A stretch of 64,000 nt of DNA, taken from contig NC_089281.1 of the NCBI RefSeq assembly GCF_963678975.1, positions 23,850,765 through 23,914,764 of the forward strand. The letters run 5' to 3'. The position numbers and the translations under genes were made by a program. Positions 46,764 through 58,449 of this stretch are shown here, one piece after another (within the stretch, counting starts at the first letter, position 1; the number at the start of each line of letters is the position of its first letter). Below the pieces are notes generated by a model. The model made no database searches. It was not told the origin of the DNA and was given only the letters and a program-made list of their open reading frames with translations. This stretch comes from Dysidea avara (lineage: Eukaryota > Porifera > Demospongiae > Dictyoceratida > Dysideidae).

Positions 46764-46875
46764 CGACTTTAGGGCACGCATCTAGTAGTTGCCGCGAGTA
46801 GTCGACTTTAGGGGATACGTCCAGTAGTTGCCGCGAGTAGTAGACCTTAGGGGAAGCATCTAGTAGTGTTAGCGT
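46764..46875 (+). repeat. 39-bp tandem repeat, three units
   Basis: Units start CGACTTTAGGG at 46764, CGACTTTAGGGG at 46803 and AGACCTTAGGGG at 46842, sharing AGTAGTTGCCGCGAGTAGT in the first two. They lie inside the 486-bp TIR element. Confidence 0.75.
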
Positions 46876-47000
46876 TAGGTTAGGGTTAGAGTTCAGCTTT
46901 GGTTTCTTCTTCACCTTTAGGGTTAGGTTCTTCTTACTATATACAGCTTATTTCGTTAGTCACATTTATAAGATACAAAAGAAGGGAGTCAACGAAGCTA

Positions 47001-47072
47001 GCAGCGGTAGCATAATCGGTAGCACACTGGGCCATCACACTGGGATCCTGGGTTCGATCCCCCTTCTAACTG
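47001..47072 (+). pseudogene. tRNA-like sequence (probable tRNA-derived pseudogene or SINE head)
   Basis: It contains a D-arm/A-box-like TAGCATAATCGGTAGC and a good B box, GGTTCGATCCC, at tRNA-like spacing, and ends GCAG...CTGC. The anticodon stem does not pair, so it is unlikely to be a working tRNA. It lies inside the 486-bp TIR element. Confidence 0.45.
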
Positions 47073-47940
47073 CACTTTGTTTTTCGCCTTTTTGGTTCAC
47101 CATTTTTTGTCTAAGTTCTGTAGGGTTATGAAATAGGGTGAAAAGAGTGATACCCCCCAAGAAGCCGGCGCGTAACACAAGTGAGTATATTGACAGGAAG
47201 AAAGAAAACGCAATTTTCGCACCTCCGTAGCTCTGTGCTGCCTTGATGAAACAAGACGATTTTTGCTGTGGACACTCCCTCCACCTTCAGCACTCCACAT
47301 TCCAAATTTGGGCGAAATCGCTTCAAGCGTTCCCGAGATATGCGACTTCAAAAATTGGCTTAGTTTCTTCGTTCTTTTTTTCTTCCTCTTTTCGCACACT
47401 TACAAAAACTGCTATAAAACGCGATCGCCTTGAAATTTGGCACACAGAAGGGGGGTATAAAGGCGCATCTCTGTACCAACTTTGGCTGGAATACGATAAA
47501 CAGGCAAAGAGTTATGAGCGATTATTCCCGTAAAATAACACCAATATGTTGTCACGCCTACAGGGTAAACCGCGTATGGGAAGAAGCTGAAAATCGGTGG
47601 GTGAATAGGTTAACTATTGAACCTCAAACCTTTTCTGGTTTGAAAGAAATCGAGCTAAAAACCAGGAAGATACAACGAAAAAACCAACAGTGTGTAACAA
47701 TTACGCAATCGAGATTAGCTAATAAAAAACTACTGCTTGCCACGCCTACCAGGTAAACCGCTTGGGGTAATGCTTTGAAAATCGCTGTACAGATGGAGTT
47801 ATCATCTTAGAAAGGCTCTTCAATGGTGTAGAAGAATCAGACTTAAAGCCACGGAGTTATAACACGAAATCCAACTTGGTGTAGCAAGTGCGAGATCGAG
47901 ATACTCTAATAGAGCAGTCATCCTAATAGAGCAGTCACCC

Positions 47941-50285
47941 GAAGATAATTCAAGAGATCAGTTAGAAACAAGTAACCTGTATAGAGATCAGCTACAAACA
48001 AGTCACCCTGTAGAGAGATCAGCCACAAACAATTCACCCTGTAGAGAGATCAGCTAGAAGAAGTTACCTTGTAGGGAATTCATGAAACTATAGAAAGAGA
48101 TAATTCAGCTAGAAGAAATCACCTTGTAGAGTTCAACTACAAAGAAACCACAATGTAGAGAGTTCAGCTACAAACAAATCGCCCTGTAGAGAGATCAGCT
48201 AGAAGAAGTTACCCTGTAGAGAGTTCAGCTACAAAGAAACCATCATGTAGAGAGTTCAGCTGCAAACAAACCACCTGTAGAGAGTTCAGCTACAAACAAA
48301 TCTCCCTGTAGAGAAATCAGCTAGGAGAAGTTTCCTTGTAGAGAGTTCAGTTATAAAGAAACCACCATGTAGAGAATTCATTTACAAACTAGTGACCCTG
48401 TAGCGACATCAGCTAGAAGAAGTTACCTTGTAAAGAGTTCAGCTACATAGAAACCATTCTGTAAAGAGTTCAGCTGCAAACAAATCACCTGTACAGAATT
48501 CAGCTACAAACAAATCACCCTGTAGAGAGATCAGCTAGAAGAAGTTACCTTGTTGATAGTTCAGCTACAAACAAATCACCCTGTAGAGAGATCAGCTAGA
48601 AGAAGTTACCTTGTAGAGAGTTCAGCTACAAAGAAACCATCATGTGGAGAGTTCAGCTGCAAACAAATCACCTGTAGAGAGTTCAGCTACAAACCAATCT
48701 CCCTGTAGAGAGATCAGCTAGAAGAAGTTACCTAGTAGAGAGTTCAGTTACAAAGAAACCACCATGTAGAAAGTTCAGCTACAAACTAGTGACCTTGTGG
48801 AGACATCAGCTAGAAGAAGCTACCTTGTAGAGAGTTCAGCTACAAAGAAACCATTCTGTAAAGAGCTCAGCTGCAAACAAATCACCTGTACAGAATTCAG
48901 CTACAAACAAATCACCCTGTAGAAAGATCAGCTAGAAGAAGTCACCTTGTAGAGAGTTCAGCTACAAAGAAACCATCATGAAGAGAGTTCAGCTACAAAC
49001 CAATCTCCCTGTAGAGAGATCAGCTAGAAGAAGTTACCTAGTAGAGAGTTCAGTTACAAAGAAACCACCATGTAGAAATTTCAGCTACAAACTAGTGACC
49101 TTGTGGAGACATCAGCTAGAAGAAGCTACCTTGTAGAGAGTTCAGCTACAAAGAAACCATTCTGTAAAGAGCTCAGCTGCAAACAAATCACCTGTACAGA
49201 ATTCAGCTACAAACAAATCACCCTGTAGAAAGATCAGCTAGAAGAAGTCACCTTGTAGAGAGTTCAGCTACAAAGAAACCACCATGTAGGGAGTTCAGCT
49301 AGAAGAAGTTACCTTGTAGAGAGTTCAGCTACAAAGAAACCATCATGAAGAGAGTTCAGCTACAAACAAATCACCCTGTAGAGAGGTCAGCTAGAAGAAG
49401 TCACCTTGTAGAGAGTTCAGCTACAAAGAAACCACCATATAGAGAGTTCAGATGCAAACAAATCACCCTGTAGAAAAATCAGCTATATACAAACAAATCA
49501 TCCTGTAGAAAGATCAGCTAGAAGAAGTTACCTAGTAGAGAGTTCAGCTACAAAGAAACCATCATGAAGAGAGTTCAGCTGCAAACAAATCTCCCTGTAG
49601 AGAGTTCAGTTAGAAGAAGTTACCTTGTAGAGAGTTCAGCTACAAAGAAACCATTCTGTAAAGAGCTCAGCTGCAAACAAATCACCTGTATAGAATTCAG
49701 CTACAAACAAATCACCCTGTAGAGAGATCAGCTAGAAGAAATTACCTTGTAGAGAGTTCAGCTACAGTAAAAAGAAACCACCATGTAGAGAGTTCAGCTG
49801 CAAAGAAATCACCCTGTAGAAAATTCTGCCACAAACAAATTGCCCTGTAGAAAGATCAGTTAGAAGAAGTTATCTTGTAGAGAGTTCAGCTACAAAGAAA
49901 CCACCATGTAGAGAGTTCAGCTAGAAGAAATTACCTTGTAGAGAGTTCAGCTACAAAGAAATCATCATCTAGATAGTTCAGCTGCAAACAAATCACCTGT
50001 AGAGAGTTCAGCTACAAACAAATCTCCCTGTAGAGAGATCAGTTAGAAGAAGTTACCTTGTAGAGAGTTCAGCTACAAAGGAACCATTCTGTAAAGAGCT
50101 CAGCAGCAAAAAAATCACCTGTACAGAATCCAGCTACAAATAAATCACCCTGTAGAGAGAACAGCTAGAAGAAGTTACCTTGTTGATAGTTCAGCTACAA
50201 ACAAATCACCCTGTAGAGAGATCAGCTAGAAGAAGTTGCCTTGAAGAGTGTTCAGTTACACAGAAACCACCATGGACAGTTCTGT
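47941..50285 (+). repeat. 30-31 bp minisatellite, about 75 units, with higher-order pattern
   Basis: Monomers of 29-31 bp begin TAGAGAG(T/A)TCAGCT and differ in the second half: AGAAGAAGTTACCTTG, ACAAAGAAACCACCATG, GCAAACAAATCACCTG or ACAAACAAATCACCCTG. These types often follow each other in that order, giving a loose four-monomer unit of about 121 bp. The period is not a multiple of three, so it is not coding. A second array starts at 63540 and runs off the window. Confidence 0.9.
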
Positions 50286-50465
50286 AATAAATATATGTAT
50301 TATATATATAATTTGTACATTTACTGATAAAATCAGAAATATTTAAGGTACATCTGCTTCATCTTCTCTTCTTCCTGTGGTAAAGAAAAAAAGATAGGTT
50401 AAAAAAGTCCCAAAGCAGGCCATAGGCCGGCTTTGGGGTATACAAATACAAAAAGAAGTGAAATT

Positions 50466-50790
50466 TAATCCAAAACAGCCAAGCTGTAAAAAAAGTGTGC
50501 AGCCCTCAAAAAGGCTATGGTGAAAAAAGATGTGAAATCCAAGGTGGCGGCCAAGAAATGGCTGTGATGGTAGGTTAATGGTAAAAATTTTAATAACGAC
50601 AATTCAGGTGAATTTTGTGCCAATTGACCAAGCGGCACCAAAATTCACCTGAATTGTTGTTATTAAAATTTTTACCATTAACCTACCATCACAGCCATTT
50701 CTTGGCCGCCACCTTGGATTTCACATCTTTTTTCACCATATCCTTTTTGAGGGCCGCACACTTTTTTTACAGCTTGGCTGTTTTGGATTA
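50466..50790. repeat. near-perfect 155-bp-arm hairpin
   Basis: Arms about 50466-50621 and 50634-50790 are almost exact reverse complements (for example GGTGGCGGCCAAGAAATGGC against its complement), with only about a 12-nt loop (AATTGACCAAGC). One- or two-base gaps are the only mismatches seen. It is a fold-back MITE or a source of hairpin RNA. Confidence 0.9.
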
Positions 50791-51472
50791 GATTATATAA
50801 TCACTAATAATACAAATATCCATAAACCCACCTTATAAACATCTTTCCAAGGCATTATTAGTGGATTTATGCTAAAGTTTATGCAACAAGGACCCGGATC
50901 AGCATTGGAGGTGTACAAGATCGAGATACTCTAATAGAACAGTCACCTAACTACTCTAATAGAACATTCATTCAGTGTAAACATAAAAGTTGGTTCTGTT
51001 ATGGAATCTGCCTGTGCCTATACATACAGTGAAGTGCATTGGTCTGTTTAAATGGCTTGTTCATCTACTTGTGTATATAGTTATTGTATACTTAATTCAA
51101 GTACACAATTTCCATTGAAAATGCTCTCAGATTCAATCTCGTATCATTCAGATTTCAAAATTTTCCAGTTTCAACATTATCATTCTATCATGCATGAAAT
51201 TGTGAGAGGGTGCATCATGTGCTTGGTTGTCTGAACCTACCCAAACCTTTCCATTAGCAAATGCGGCAGAGAGCCATATATCTAAAGGCAGTATATACAG
51301 GCAGAAATATGCATTTTATGTGGAAATGTCTCCAAATTGCAGCATCTATTTTTGAAAAATTTGTCCCCAGCATGCTTCACATGCTGGGAGGTTTGCACAC
51401 CTCTATCCAAGAGATTAATACCTTGAGTTAGCCCCCCCCCCCCCCCCTTTTATAAATCCTAGACCCGCCCCT
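50791..51472. other. no gene; repeat fragments
   Basis: It contains two copies of the dispersed motif (50918-50968) and a CCGCCCCTG-type repeat end with a long C run at 51360-51472. Confidence 0.5.
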
Positions 51473-52005
51473 GTAGCCATCAGTGATGGGCAAGTTACTT
51501 TTACAAGTAACTAGTTACATATTACATATTACTTGCAGCTGAACTATTTAGTTACAGTTACATATTACCAATAAAATAAAGTAACTGTAATAATATTACA
51601 TATTATATTACTTTGTGCCCACAGCCTTAAGCTGTCACGTTTGAAACTACCACCTTATCACGTGACACGATTGCGTTGTTGGACAATGTGCAAATCTTGA
51701 TTATAAGTAAGAAGCTGGTGAATAAGCCTCATTCAGTAGTCTTTATTAGCTAGGCGTTACTCAGTGGATTACTAACGAGATTAGTAACTTCGTTACTTGT
51801 AGTAATAATATTACGTAATATTAGATTCGTTACAGTAATTATATTACTAAGGTAACGCGTTACATTTGTAAGTAAAGTAACTTGAGTTATATTACCTGTT
51901 TTTATAGCTTATTTCGTTATATTACTTAGTTACCACAAAAGTAATAATATTACGTAACGCGTTACTTATGTAATGTAACGCGTTACTCCCAACACTGGTA
52001 GCCAT
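51473..52005. mobile_element. non-autonomous hAT element (517 bp) with 8-bp TSD
   Basis: The element 51481-51997 starts CAGTGATGGGCAAGTTACTT and ends AACGCGTTACTCCCAACACTG. GTAGCCAT is duplicated exactly on both sides (51473-51480 and 51998-52005). The interior is full of GTAACG/CGTTAC words, as in hAT families known across animals. Confidence 0.88.
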
Positions 52006-52589
52006 TACTGTTGTCAAACTGGCAAACAGTCCAAAAATTTTGTTTTGTCAAATAAAAACAAAGCAGATTGTTTACTAAGATGAAGTCACTGAAGGAAGTC
52101 ACTGAAGGGCAAAATGGGGCTTTGTTAAAATTACTGGTTAAATGTGTATTTTAATCTTTTCAAAGTTCAGAGTTTGTCTTTGGCTGGAGGCTGTACCTCA
52201 AGGCCCTTTATTTAGCCACCAGTATTGTTGCTAGACAGTAGAGATCTCTTGCATATAAATTATAAGTTTTGTGTACACATATAATGAGTGCATTACCATT
52301 GAACTAAGCACCATTGGCATTAAAATAACCCTTTTTTCACATACTATTTGAACAGTAGTCCTATATCTTCTGCAAGTGTATGTATGCACGATAGATTTTC
52401 CTCTGCAGCCACAGAATTATTTTATTCATGCAGCTATACCATGCTGTTAGCTCTACAATACAAACACGGAAATAATTTATATACACTATACTACCTTCCG
52501 TGGGGACACGGAAGGAAGCGGATGAAAACGACTTTGTCAACTTCCATAAATCAATTTCCTGGAATTGACAGGTGATCTCCCTTGCTGCG
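52006..52589 (+). promoter_or_regulatory. upstream region of the RRM-like gene
   Basis: No gene is seen. Close to the start, CTTCCGTGGGGACACGGAAG at 52495-52514 is an inverted pair of ETS-like sites (CTTCCG/CGGAAG). A promoter role is inference. Confidence 0.35.
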
Positions 52590-52842
52590 ATGGCTACAAC
52601 GAAGTACCTCAGTATGAAGGATGATGAACCCACCCTACCAAGTAATAACCACTGTAAATTAAAGGGAGCTCCCTCTGTCCTATACCTCGTTGATAATATT
52701 CCGAGCGGCACGAGCAAATCAAGACTCGTGGCACACTTTCAGAAAAAGAAGAGGCACAACGGTGGTGAGGTAGTGGAAGAAGAATGCAAATTTCTAGGAC
52801 CTAAGTCTGATTCAGCTTTATTGATGTTCGAAAATGCATCCG
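52590..52842 (+). CDS. first exon, RRM-like domain of PARP14/DTX3L type
   Basis: The ATG opens MATTKYLSMKDDEP, followed by an RRM-like fold pattern SVLYLVDNIPSGTSKSRLVA and HFQKKKRHNGGEVVEEE...SALLMFENASG, which ends at a consensus donor (CCG|GTAAGT). The NIP...L...HF/Y..K...GGG(E)V spacing is what N-terminal RRM-like domains of PARP14 and DTX3L look like; this is family knowledge, not a search. The phase-1 donor has no matching exon before 64000. A transposon (53035-56870) fills the start of the intron. It could be the first exon of a third deltex-like gene. Confidence 0.65.
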
Positions 52843-53119
52843 GTAAGTAAGTACGTAGCCCTATTATAACAAAGTAGATGTAGTCTTTTGGTGTGAACTT
52901 GTGCACACAAACATAATTGTAGTGATGTTCAACAATAACTAACACCTCTCAATTAGCACCAGTGAAGTGACATACCCCATATAATGTACTACTAACATGC
53001 AACTTCTACTGACAATTTCAGATCAATACTGTATAGAGCAGTTTCAGCACGTGATCAAAATTGCGTAATTTTTAATAGTTGCCATTTTGGTGCACCATGT
53101 ACTGAGATACTGTAGTGGT

Positions 53120-54558
53120 ATGGTCGGTTGTGCAGTAATTAATTGTAGGAATCGTTCTGACCGTTGTGATGGCCATACGTCAAACACAAATGTTTCCCTT
53201 TTTCGACTCCCAGCAGTTACTGATCGATACGGGAAGGAGGATTTTGAACTTCGAAAGAAACGCTTAGCTGGATTTCTAGCAGCTATCTCTAGGGATGACA
53301 TTGATCCCAATTCATTAGAAGGCCATGATTACAGGATTTGCTCAAGACATTTCTTGTCTGGCAAACTGGCTAGTTTGTACGAAGTTACCAACTTGGACTG
53401 GTTGCCAAGTTAGCATATGGGGCACAGTAAATTCACAGCTGCTAACGATGCAGAGATTACAGCCAGGTACGAAAAAGCAAAAGATAGAGAGCGAAAGAAG
53501 GCTGTTTGGGAAGAAATTGTTGAACAGATAGGGATCATTGTGTCTGATTTAGCTGAAATGGTAGCTGTGGAAGAGTGTATGCTTATTTGTGCAGAACAGA
53601 TCAAAATTGGAAGAGAGTATGTGAATGTTGACAAAGAAAAGCTGGAATGTGATTGCTCTAGAACTGTCAAAGAGTTGCAGGATCAGCTTGCTGATTGCCA
53701 GAAAGCTATTGATAACCTAACTGAGCAAGGAGCTGAACGTTTACCACCATTCTGCGAGGAAGGTTTTATGAGTGATGAATTCACTGTAACACATACTAGT
53801 TTACCTAACTTAAAGGTACTGAAGGCTGTATTTGACCATGTGAGCAGGACATTGCCAATTGAGAGAGCTACCAAATTGTCACAATTTCAAGAATTTATAT
53901 GTGTAATGGTGAAGCTGCGGACAAATGCACCGAATAAACTCCTGGGTTACAGTTTTGGTGTTTCTGCTTCTACAATCTCAAGAATTCTTTTGAAGTGGCT
54001 GATACAAATGGACATTCGGCTACAAGATTTAATAATATGGCCAGATCGTGATGCCCTAAGGAAAACAATGCCAAGTTGCTTTCAAAAATCATTTGGAAAG
54101 AAAGTGGCAGTCATTTTAGGCTGTTTTGAAATTTTTGTAGAATGTCCTTCCAATTTACAAGCCAGAGCAATGACATGGTCAAATTATAAGCACCACAATA
54201 CCATCAAAATATTTTTAGGTATTACTCCGCAGGGTGTGGTATCATTAATTGTGTCTCAGAGAGTTGGGGTGGGCGTGTCAGTGACAAATACTTAACAGAA
54301 CACTGTGGTATTCTGAAGAAACTCTTGCCAGGAGATATAGTGTTAGCAGACCATGGATTTGACATTGCCAACTCTATGGGAGCTATGCAGGCTGCATTAC
54401 ACATTCCTGCATTCACGAAGGGGAAGAGTCAACTGTCAGCAACAGAGGTTGAACAAACTAGAACCATTGCTAATGTCCGCATACATGTGGAACGTGTCAT
54501 CGGTTCTGTCCAACAGAGATTTCCAATTTTACAAAGTACTTTACCAGTTCATTTTTGA
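53120..54558 (+). pseudogene. THAP-domain DDE transposase, broken
   Basis: The first frame (to 53413) is a THAP zinc finger: MVGCAVINC, VSLFRLPAV, DYRICSRHF. An in-frame TAG at 53411 separates it from HMGHSKFTAAND, where related proteins read straight through. The second frame (to 54295) has a helix-turn-helix stretch (LLGYSFGVSASTISRILLKW) and the catalytic core ILGCFEIFVE...WSNYKHHNT, in which the usual acidic residue of the DCFEI motif is Gly. A frameshift near 54256 moves the rest, [17 protein letters not shown] (second Asp) and HVERVIG (Glu), to another frame ending at 54558. It has three independent lesions, so it is non-functional. Confidence 0.85.
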
Positions 54559-54818
54559 TGATCAGAAAAGGTGAAGAGAAACCTTTAATTGATGGAATAA
54601 TCCTTATTTGCTGTGCCTTAAACAATGTGTGTGATTCAGTAGTACCATTTGACTAAAATTATGCAATCTGTAACTAATAGGCAATTGTACAGTAAGCATA
54701 AGAAATAGTATTAACATATACAATAATTAATATTTATATAAACGTGACTGGCCTGCAAGAACAGGGTACGTACAAGTTGGCACAAACTTATTTATAATGT
54801 TATGACATGCCTCACATC

Positions 54819-56820
54819 TTAATATGTTTTTTTACCCTTGCCCTTTCGTTTCAGAAATTGTGGCAAAATTCTACAATCAGGGCAGTACCTCTTTCCTTTT
54901 GGAACAGTTGAGAGTTTCAAACAACTAAAGTGAAACCATTCATATTTACAGTCACTGTTGTCATATCCAACCATGGACCCTTCCTCTGGACCTTGGCAAT
55001 AGCAGTATAGTTTCTGATTATCAGTGACTGTACTCACTGTAGCATTATCCATGTCATTGTCAGTAGACTGAGAACTAGATGGTATTACAATTGTAGCAGG
55101 GGCAGGTCGGGTATACCAATTTCCCAAGATTTCAGGCAATAAACAAGTAATAAAAAAATTGCTTAGATTTCTGTAAAATGGTGTTCCACAAATTTTCATC
55201 TCTTGTTATCCATTCCACAAATAATGCAGAGTCCTCCAAACGAGACAGAAACATGCACACACTAAGGTCACAGTAACTAACATCGCAGACAAACATCTGT
55301 GTCTGCACTTGAGGCATGATTGCAATCAAGACGCAATGTTCCTTCATGTTCTTGTAAGCAAAAGTTGCTGTCTGCTGCTTCTATACCTTCATTCCAATGG
55401 GTATAAGGGCATTTAATTTCTAAAACACCTTTTTCATGACATTTACAGTTTACGACTCCATCTGGTGATGCATCAATGAATGGCCATTGTGGGATAATAA
55501 CCAATCCACTCTCTGTAATAGCCAGGCCTTCATGCATTGATTTGTGTCTTTTGAAGTAAAGTTCTCTTGCTGTTTTCTCATGCTTTTGACCTCAGTCTGT
55601 TTCCTTGCTTCTGAAACTCAATTCCATTGGGTAGCATATTGATTTAACTAAGCTTTGAGCAGGGTTTGTGGAGTCTGTATGGCATACTGCCTTCATATGT
55701 GAAGAAGTAACCCTTCCCGCTCGATATGGAACCATAAAGTTGATTTAGATTGTGTACGTGTTTCTTTTTCTACTGATTCTGCCATCTTTTTTGATACTGT
55801 CAAAGACTCAAAGACACTTTTGCATACCTCCAACAATTGGTCATACCTTAGCCCTATATATGATTGCTTCTGAAGTAACTTGAGGACTATCGGGAAAATA
55901 TCCCTGGAAGATTTTGGAACATAGTCCGAAAATTTTGGTACAAGGGACAATACCGGTTTTGTTCCTGCAATGCTTAAGTTCTCAAATAACAAATCCAGAT
56001 CTGCATCAGTTGAGCGACAACCATGCTTTGGTACAGTCTCTCCACCATCATCACCATCCTCAGTACACTCTGGTGAAGGGCTTCTCTCCAACATCTCATC
56101 AAGTTTTCTTTTCTTGCCTTTAGCAGATGTAAAGTTGATCTCTTTTACTGGCTTATACTCAATGTTCTTATAATAAGATGGAATAAGCCACTCACATTCT
56201 GTTTGAGTACAAGGTTGTTTACCCTGTATCCTTGAAACTGTCTCCAGATAAAACAGCACTGCTGCTATATGTGTACAGACTTCTCCAAGGCCTGCCAAGC
56301 AATTGCAATGTACACAGCAGACCTGACCTGACTCCTCCACGTACATAATGGTGTTTCACTCATCATCTGTGAATGACGTACCTACACAACACAACACATA
56401 ATAATTATAACTTTGTATGTACGTATGCATGTATGTATATATGTACAATGAACTGTACAACAAGCATTTGTATCATTCAACTAATAAATCTTACCCTGCC
56501 AGTGACAGCACACTTTTCAGCAACTTTCCTGTTATTAACATCCTTCACCCAACCACTTACAAATTGGTTGTACGCTTCAAGGCCTTTCCGTGCTTTAAAC
56601 TGCTCTGCTGTGACAAAACTAGTCCGTAAAACCAAGTAAGAAACAGTATCAATCGATTCCACAGGAGGAAAACTCGGCTAAAATGCCTACATTGCTAAGA
56701 AACGAGCCAATCCCATCTTTGATAGATAGCTTCTCTTTGTATTGCTCCTTTGCTTCGTCGGAAAGGCCTTCAGCTTAACTTGACAACCTTGCATTACATT
56801 CTGCACTTTGTGTCTATCAA
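54819..56820 (-). pseudogene. SWIM / YqaJ-nuclease / PHD accessory gene, broken
   Basis: Read from right to left: AEGLSDEAKEQYKEKLSI near 56760; exon to 56495 (TAEQFKARKGLEAYNQFVSG) with a donor; acceptor at 56381 giving VRHSQMMSETPLCTW; then after a frameshift the SWIM zinc finger CVHCNCLAGLGEVCTHIAAV (about 56300). The linker ends near 55693. Next is a YqaJ-type nuclease core, PFIDASPDGVV...GVLEIKCPY (55500-55400), and QTQMFVCDVSYCD. The end is a PHD-like finger, LYCYCQGPEEGSMVGYDN...WFHFSCL...RYCPDC (55000-54880). Several frameshifts and stops break it. Such nucleases are thought to aid transposition, but the role is not proven. Confidence 0.8.
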
Positions 56821-56921
56821 GTGGTGTCGGTATGGTTTATGTAATTTTGATCACGTGCTGAAACTGCTCCATTGATGAAGTTACAGCAATTACAATGTCA
56901 TAAAACAAGTTAATGTTGTGC

Positions 56922-57634
56922 TACTTCTAAAAACCAGGCGCCATGCAGCAAAGAAGCCTAACTGAAATTAATTAACAGTGTACTAAACTAATTTATATTG
57001 CATGGGTTTTGCTTTGTTGCTACATAAGCAATTGAATTCGTATTTTGTAATTGATGAAATATTTTGTAATTCTGTAATTATGTTGCTAAGCACTGCTAAG
57101 GAAGTGTACCTCGAACAAAACACTTTAACCCACTAATAATGCACAGAAGTATCTTCTTAACTGTTTTATAGTTCATCTATAACATTTTCTTACGCAAATT
57201 CTCCAGGCAAAGCCTCAAACCTGCTCTTCATTTTCATTTGCATATGTACAGGCACACCCCCTTTTCAACTCAAAGGAATTCGTTATACCCGGTAGCCTAG
57301 GAGACCAGCTGTTTTTTTTTCCAGCTATTGGACGTCCATAGAGCCCTTTGGGTAAGGCCTTCACCGTGTCCTCATAAACTTGTTTCACCCGTATTTCAAA
57401 CCGGCATGTATTAACCATCTTAAATCAAAGCTTACCTGCCCAGAAGTTTAGTATGGGCTCTATATAGCCTTATTTATTATGTAAAGGCTGTTTTTAGCAA
57501 ACAAACTTTTGCTCACGTGGGTATGGAAAGACAAACAATTACATACATACAAACACACACACTTTTTGGAAAACAATTTCAGTAAACCAGGCATGAGCCC
57601 ATAGCCGGCCTATGCACACGCCTGGTTTAAAAAT
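56922..57634 (-). repeat. 0.7-kb repeat family, copy 1
   Basis: It begins CTTCTAAAAACCAGGCGCC and ends with a GCCTGGTTTAAAAAT hairpin containing CATAGCCGGCCTATG. A second copy in the same orientation is at 60719-61467. Minus-strand frames in both copies share FEIRV...FELK.G....YANENEEQ, so protein-like conservation is present. TIR-like AAACCAGGC words occur at both ends. Confidence 0.7.
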
Positions 57635-58449
57635 TAGGCCCATTTTACATAGCACTGAAGGGAAAATTAGCTAGTGATTTTTAGTTTTTTAATAAAACTA
57701 GACCAACTCACATTGTTTGTATAAACCACTAAAATTGTTCTTAACATGTCTACATGTAAGAAGTTGGACATTGTGCTTTCAACCATGAATCAAACTTACA
57801 CTAGGAAAAATTATTGCTTCTGCAAAATTAGCTTAATTCCAGAGCGATGCCTTCAGTAATCCCATTTAGACCAATAATTTCCATAAAAAATCTTTTGCAT
57901 CATTTCAGTATACAGCCCTATCTCATCACATAGCAGTCCTATGATAATTCCATCCATTCAATGATACTACAAAGCAATCAAACTGGATTACGGAGCTAGT
58001 ATGCACATTGCTCAGCTCAGCTATGTTACTAAAATATCAAAAGTAACTTTATATACTTGACTAAAGTGCGTACATGAGCGTTATATTGCATACAGCCAGT
58101 ATAAATGCCAGCCATGCAAACCATACCTTGCGTGTGTGGCTTGTACGCTTGTTAAAATGAAAATCAGCACTATTGAAACCTTTAAACCATGAAACCCCCC
58201 TTAACTCAAGCTGCAATGTCACGGAAACACCATTAATAAAACAGCTAGCTGGTGCCATGACTGTAATACATGTACATTTTGTCTCTAATTATCAGCTTTA
58301 ATGGATTTTTGACTTTGAAATACGATAACTTCGTAATTACAAAACGAAATAAGCTGAAATAAATTTTATTTTGAAGCGCAGACATCCAGGAACAAAATTT
58401 CATTTAGTGATAACTTGATGAAAGTAAGTATTGGTTGTTAAAGAAGATT
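57635..58449. other. no recognisable gene
   Basis: Nothing is supported. Open frames are under 70 codons without motifs. Confidence 0.45.

Larger units (their letters stand above)
46660..47165. mobile_element. TIR element inserted in the leader repeat, 10-bp TSD
   Basis: The element 46670-47155 (486 bp) has inverted ends GGGTTTTACTCTTTTCACC / GGGTGAAAAGAGTGATACCC. CCCAAGAAGC is duplicated on both sides (46660-46669 and 47156-47165). The uninterrupted copy at 62690-62705 confirms the empty site. The 9-10 bp duplication suggests a MULE-like or similar element. Confidence 0.85.
46631..47940 (+). repeat. leader repeat, copy 1 (with insertion 46670-47155)
   Basis: The repeat starts TCAAGACACACGGTAGTGTG, where GACACAC-GGTA-GTGTGTC forms a hairpin, and continues at 47156 as GCCGGCGCG onward to 47940. 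It then passes directly into the 30-bp minisatellite. Copy 2 at 62667-63530 is nearly identical. An A before the initial TC and the terminal hairpin recall Helitron-type ends, but no 3' CTRR end was identified. Long open frames in it are not supported as genes. Confidence 0.75.
53034..56872. mobile_element. ISL2EU-like (IS5-type) DNA transposon, decayed
   Basis: Inverted ends GAGCAGTTTCAGCACGTGAT (from 53036) and its complement (56843-56869) enclose two convergent genes: a THAP-DDE transposase (+) and a SWIM/YqaJ/PHD protein (-). AT lies just outside each end (a 2-bp TSD if the element is 53035-56870). A THAP transposase paired with a YqaJ-type nuclease is the recalled hallmark of ISL2EU. Both genes carry stops or shifts, so the copy is dead. 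It lies in the first intron of the RRM-like gene. Confidence 0.8.

Noticed and set aside
47001-47072. functional tRNA gene
   Set aside because: The B box is good but the anticodon stem does not pair and it lies in a mobile element.
47941-50285. CRISPR-like array
   Set aside because: The whole unit repeats, with no unique spacers, and the setting is an animal genome. It is a minisatellite.
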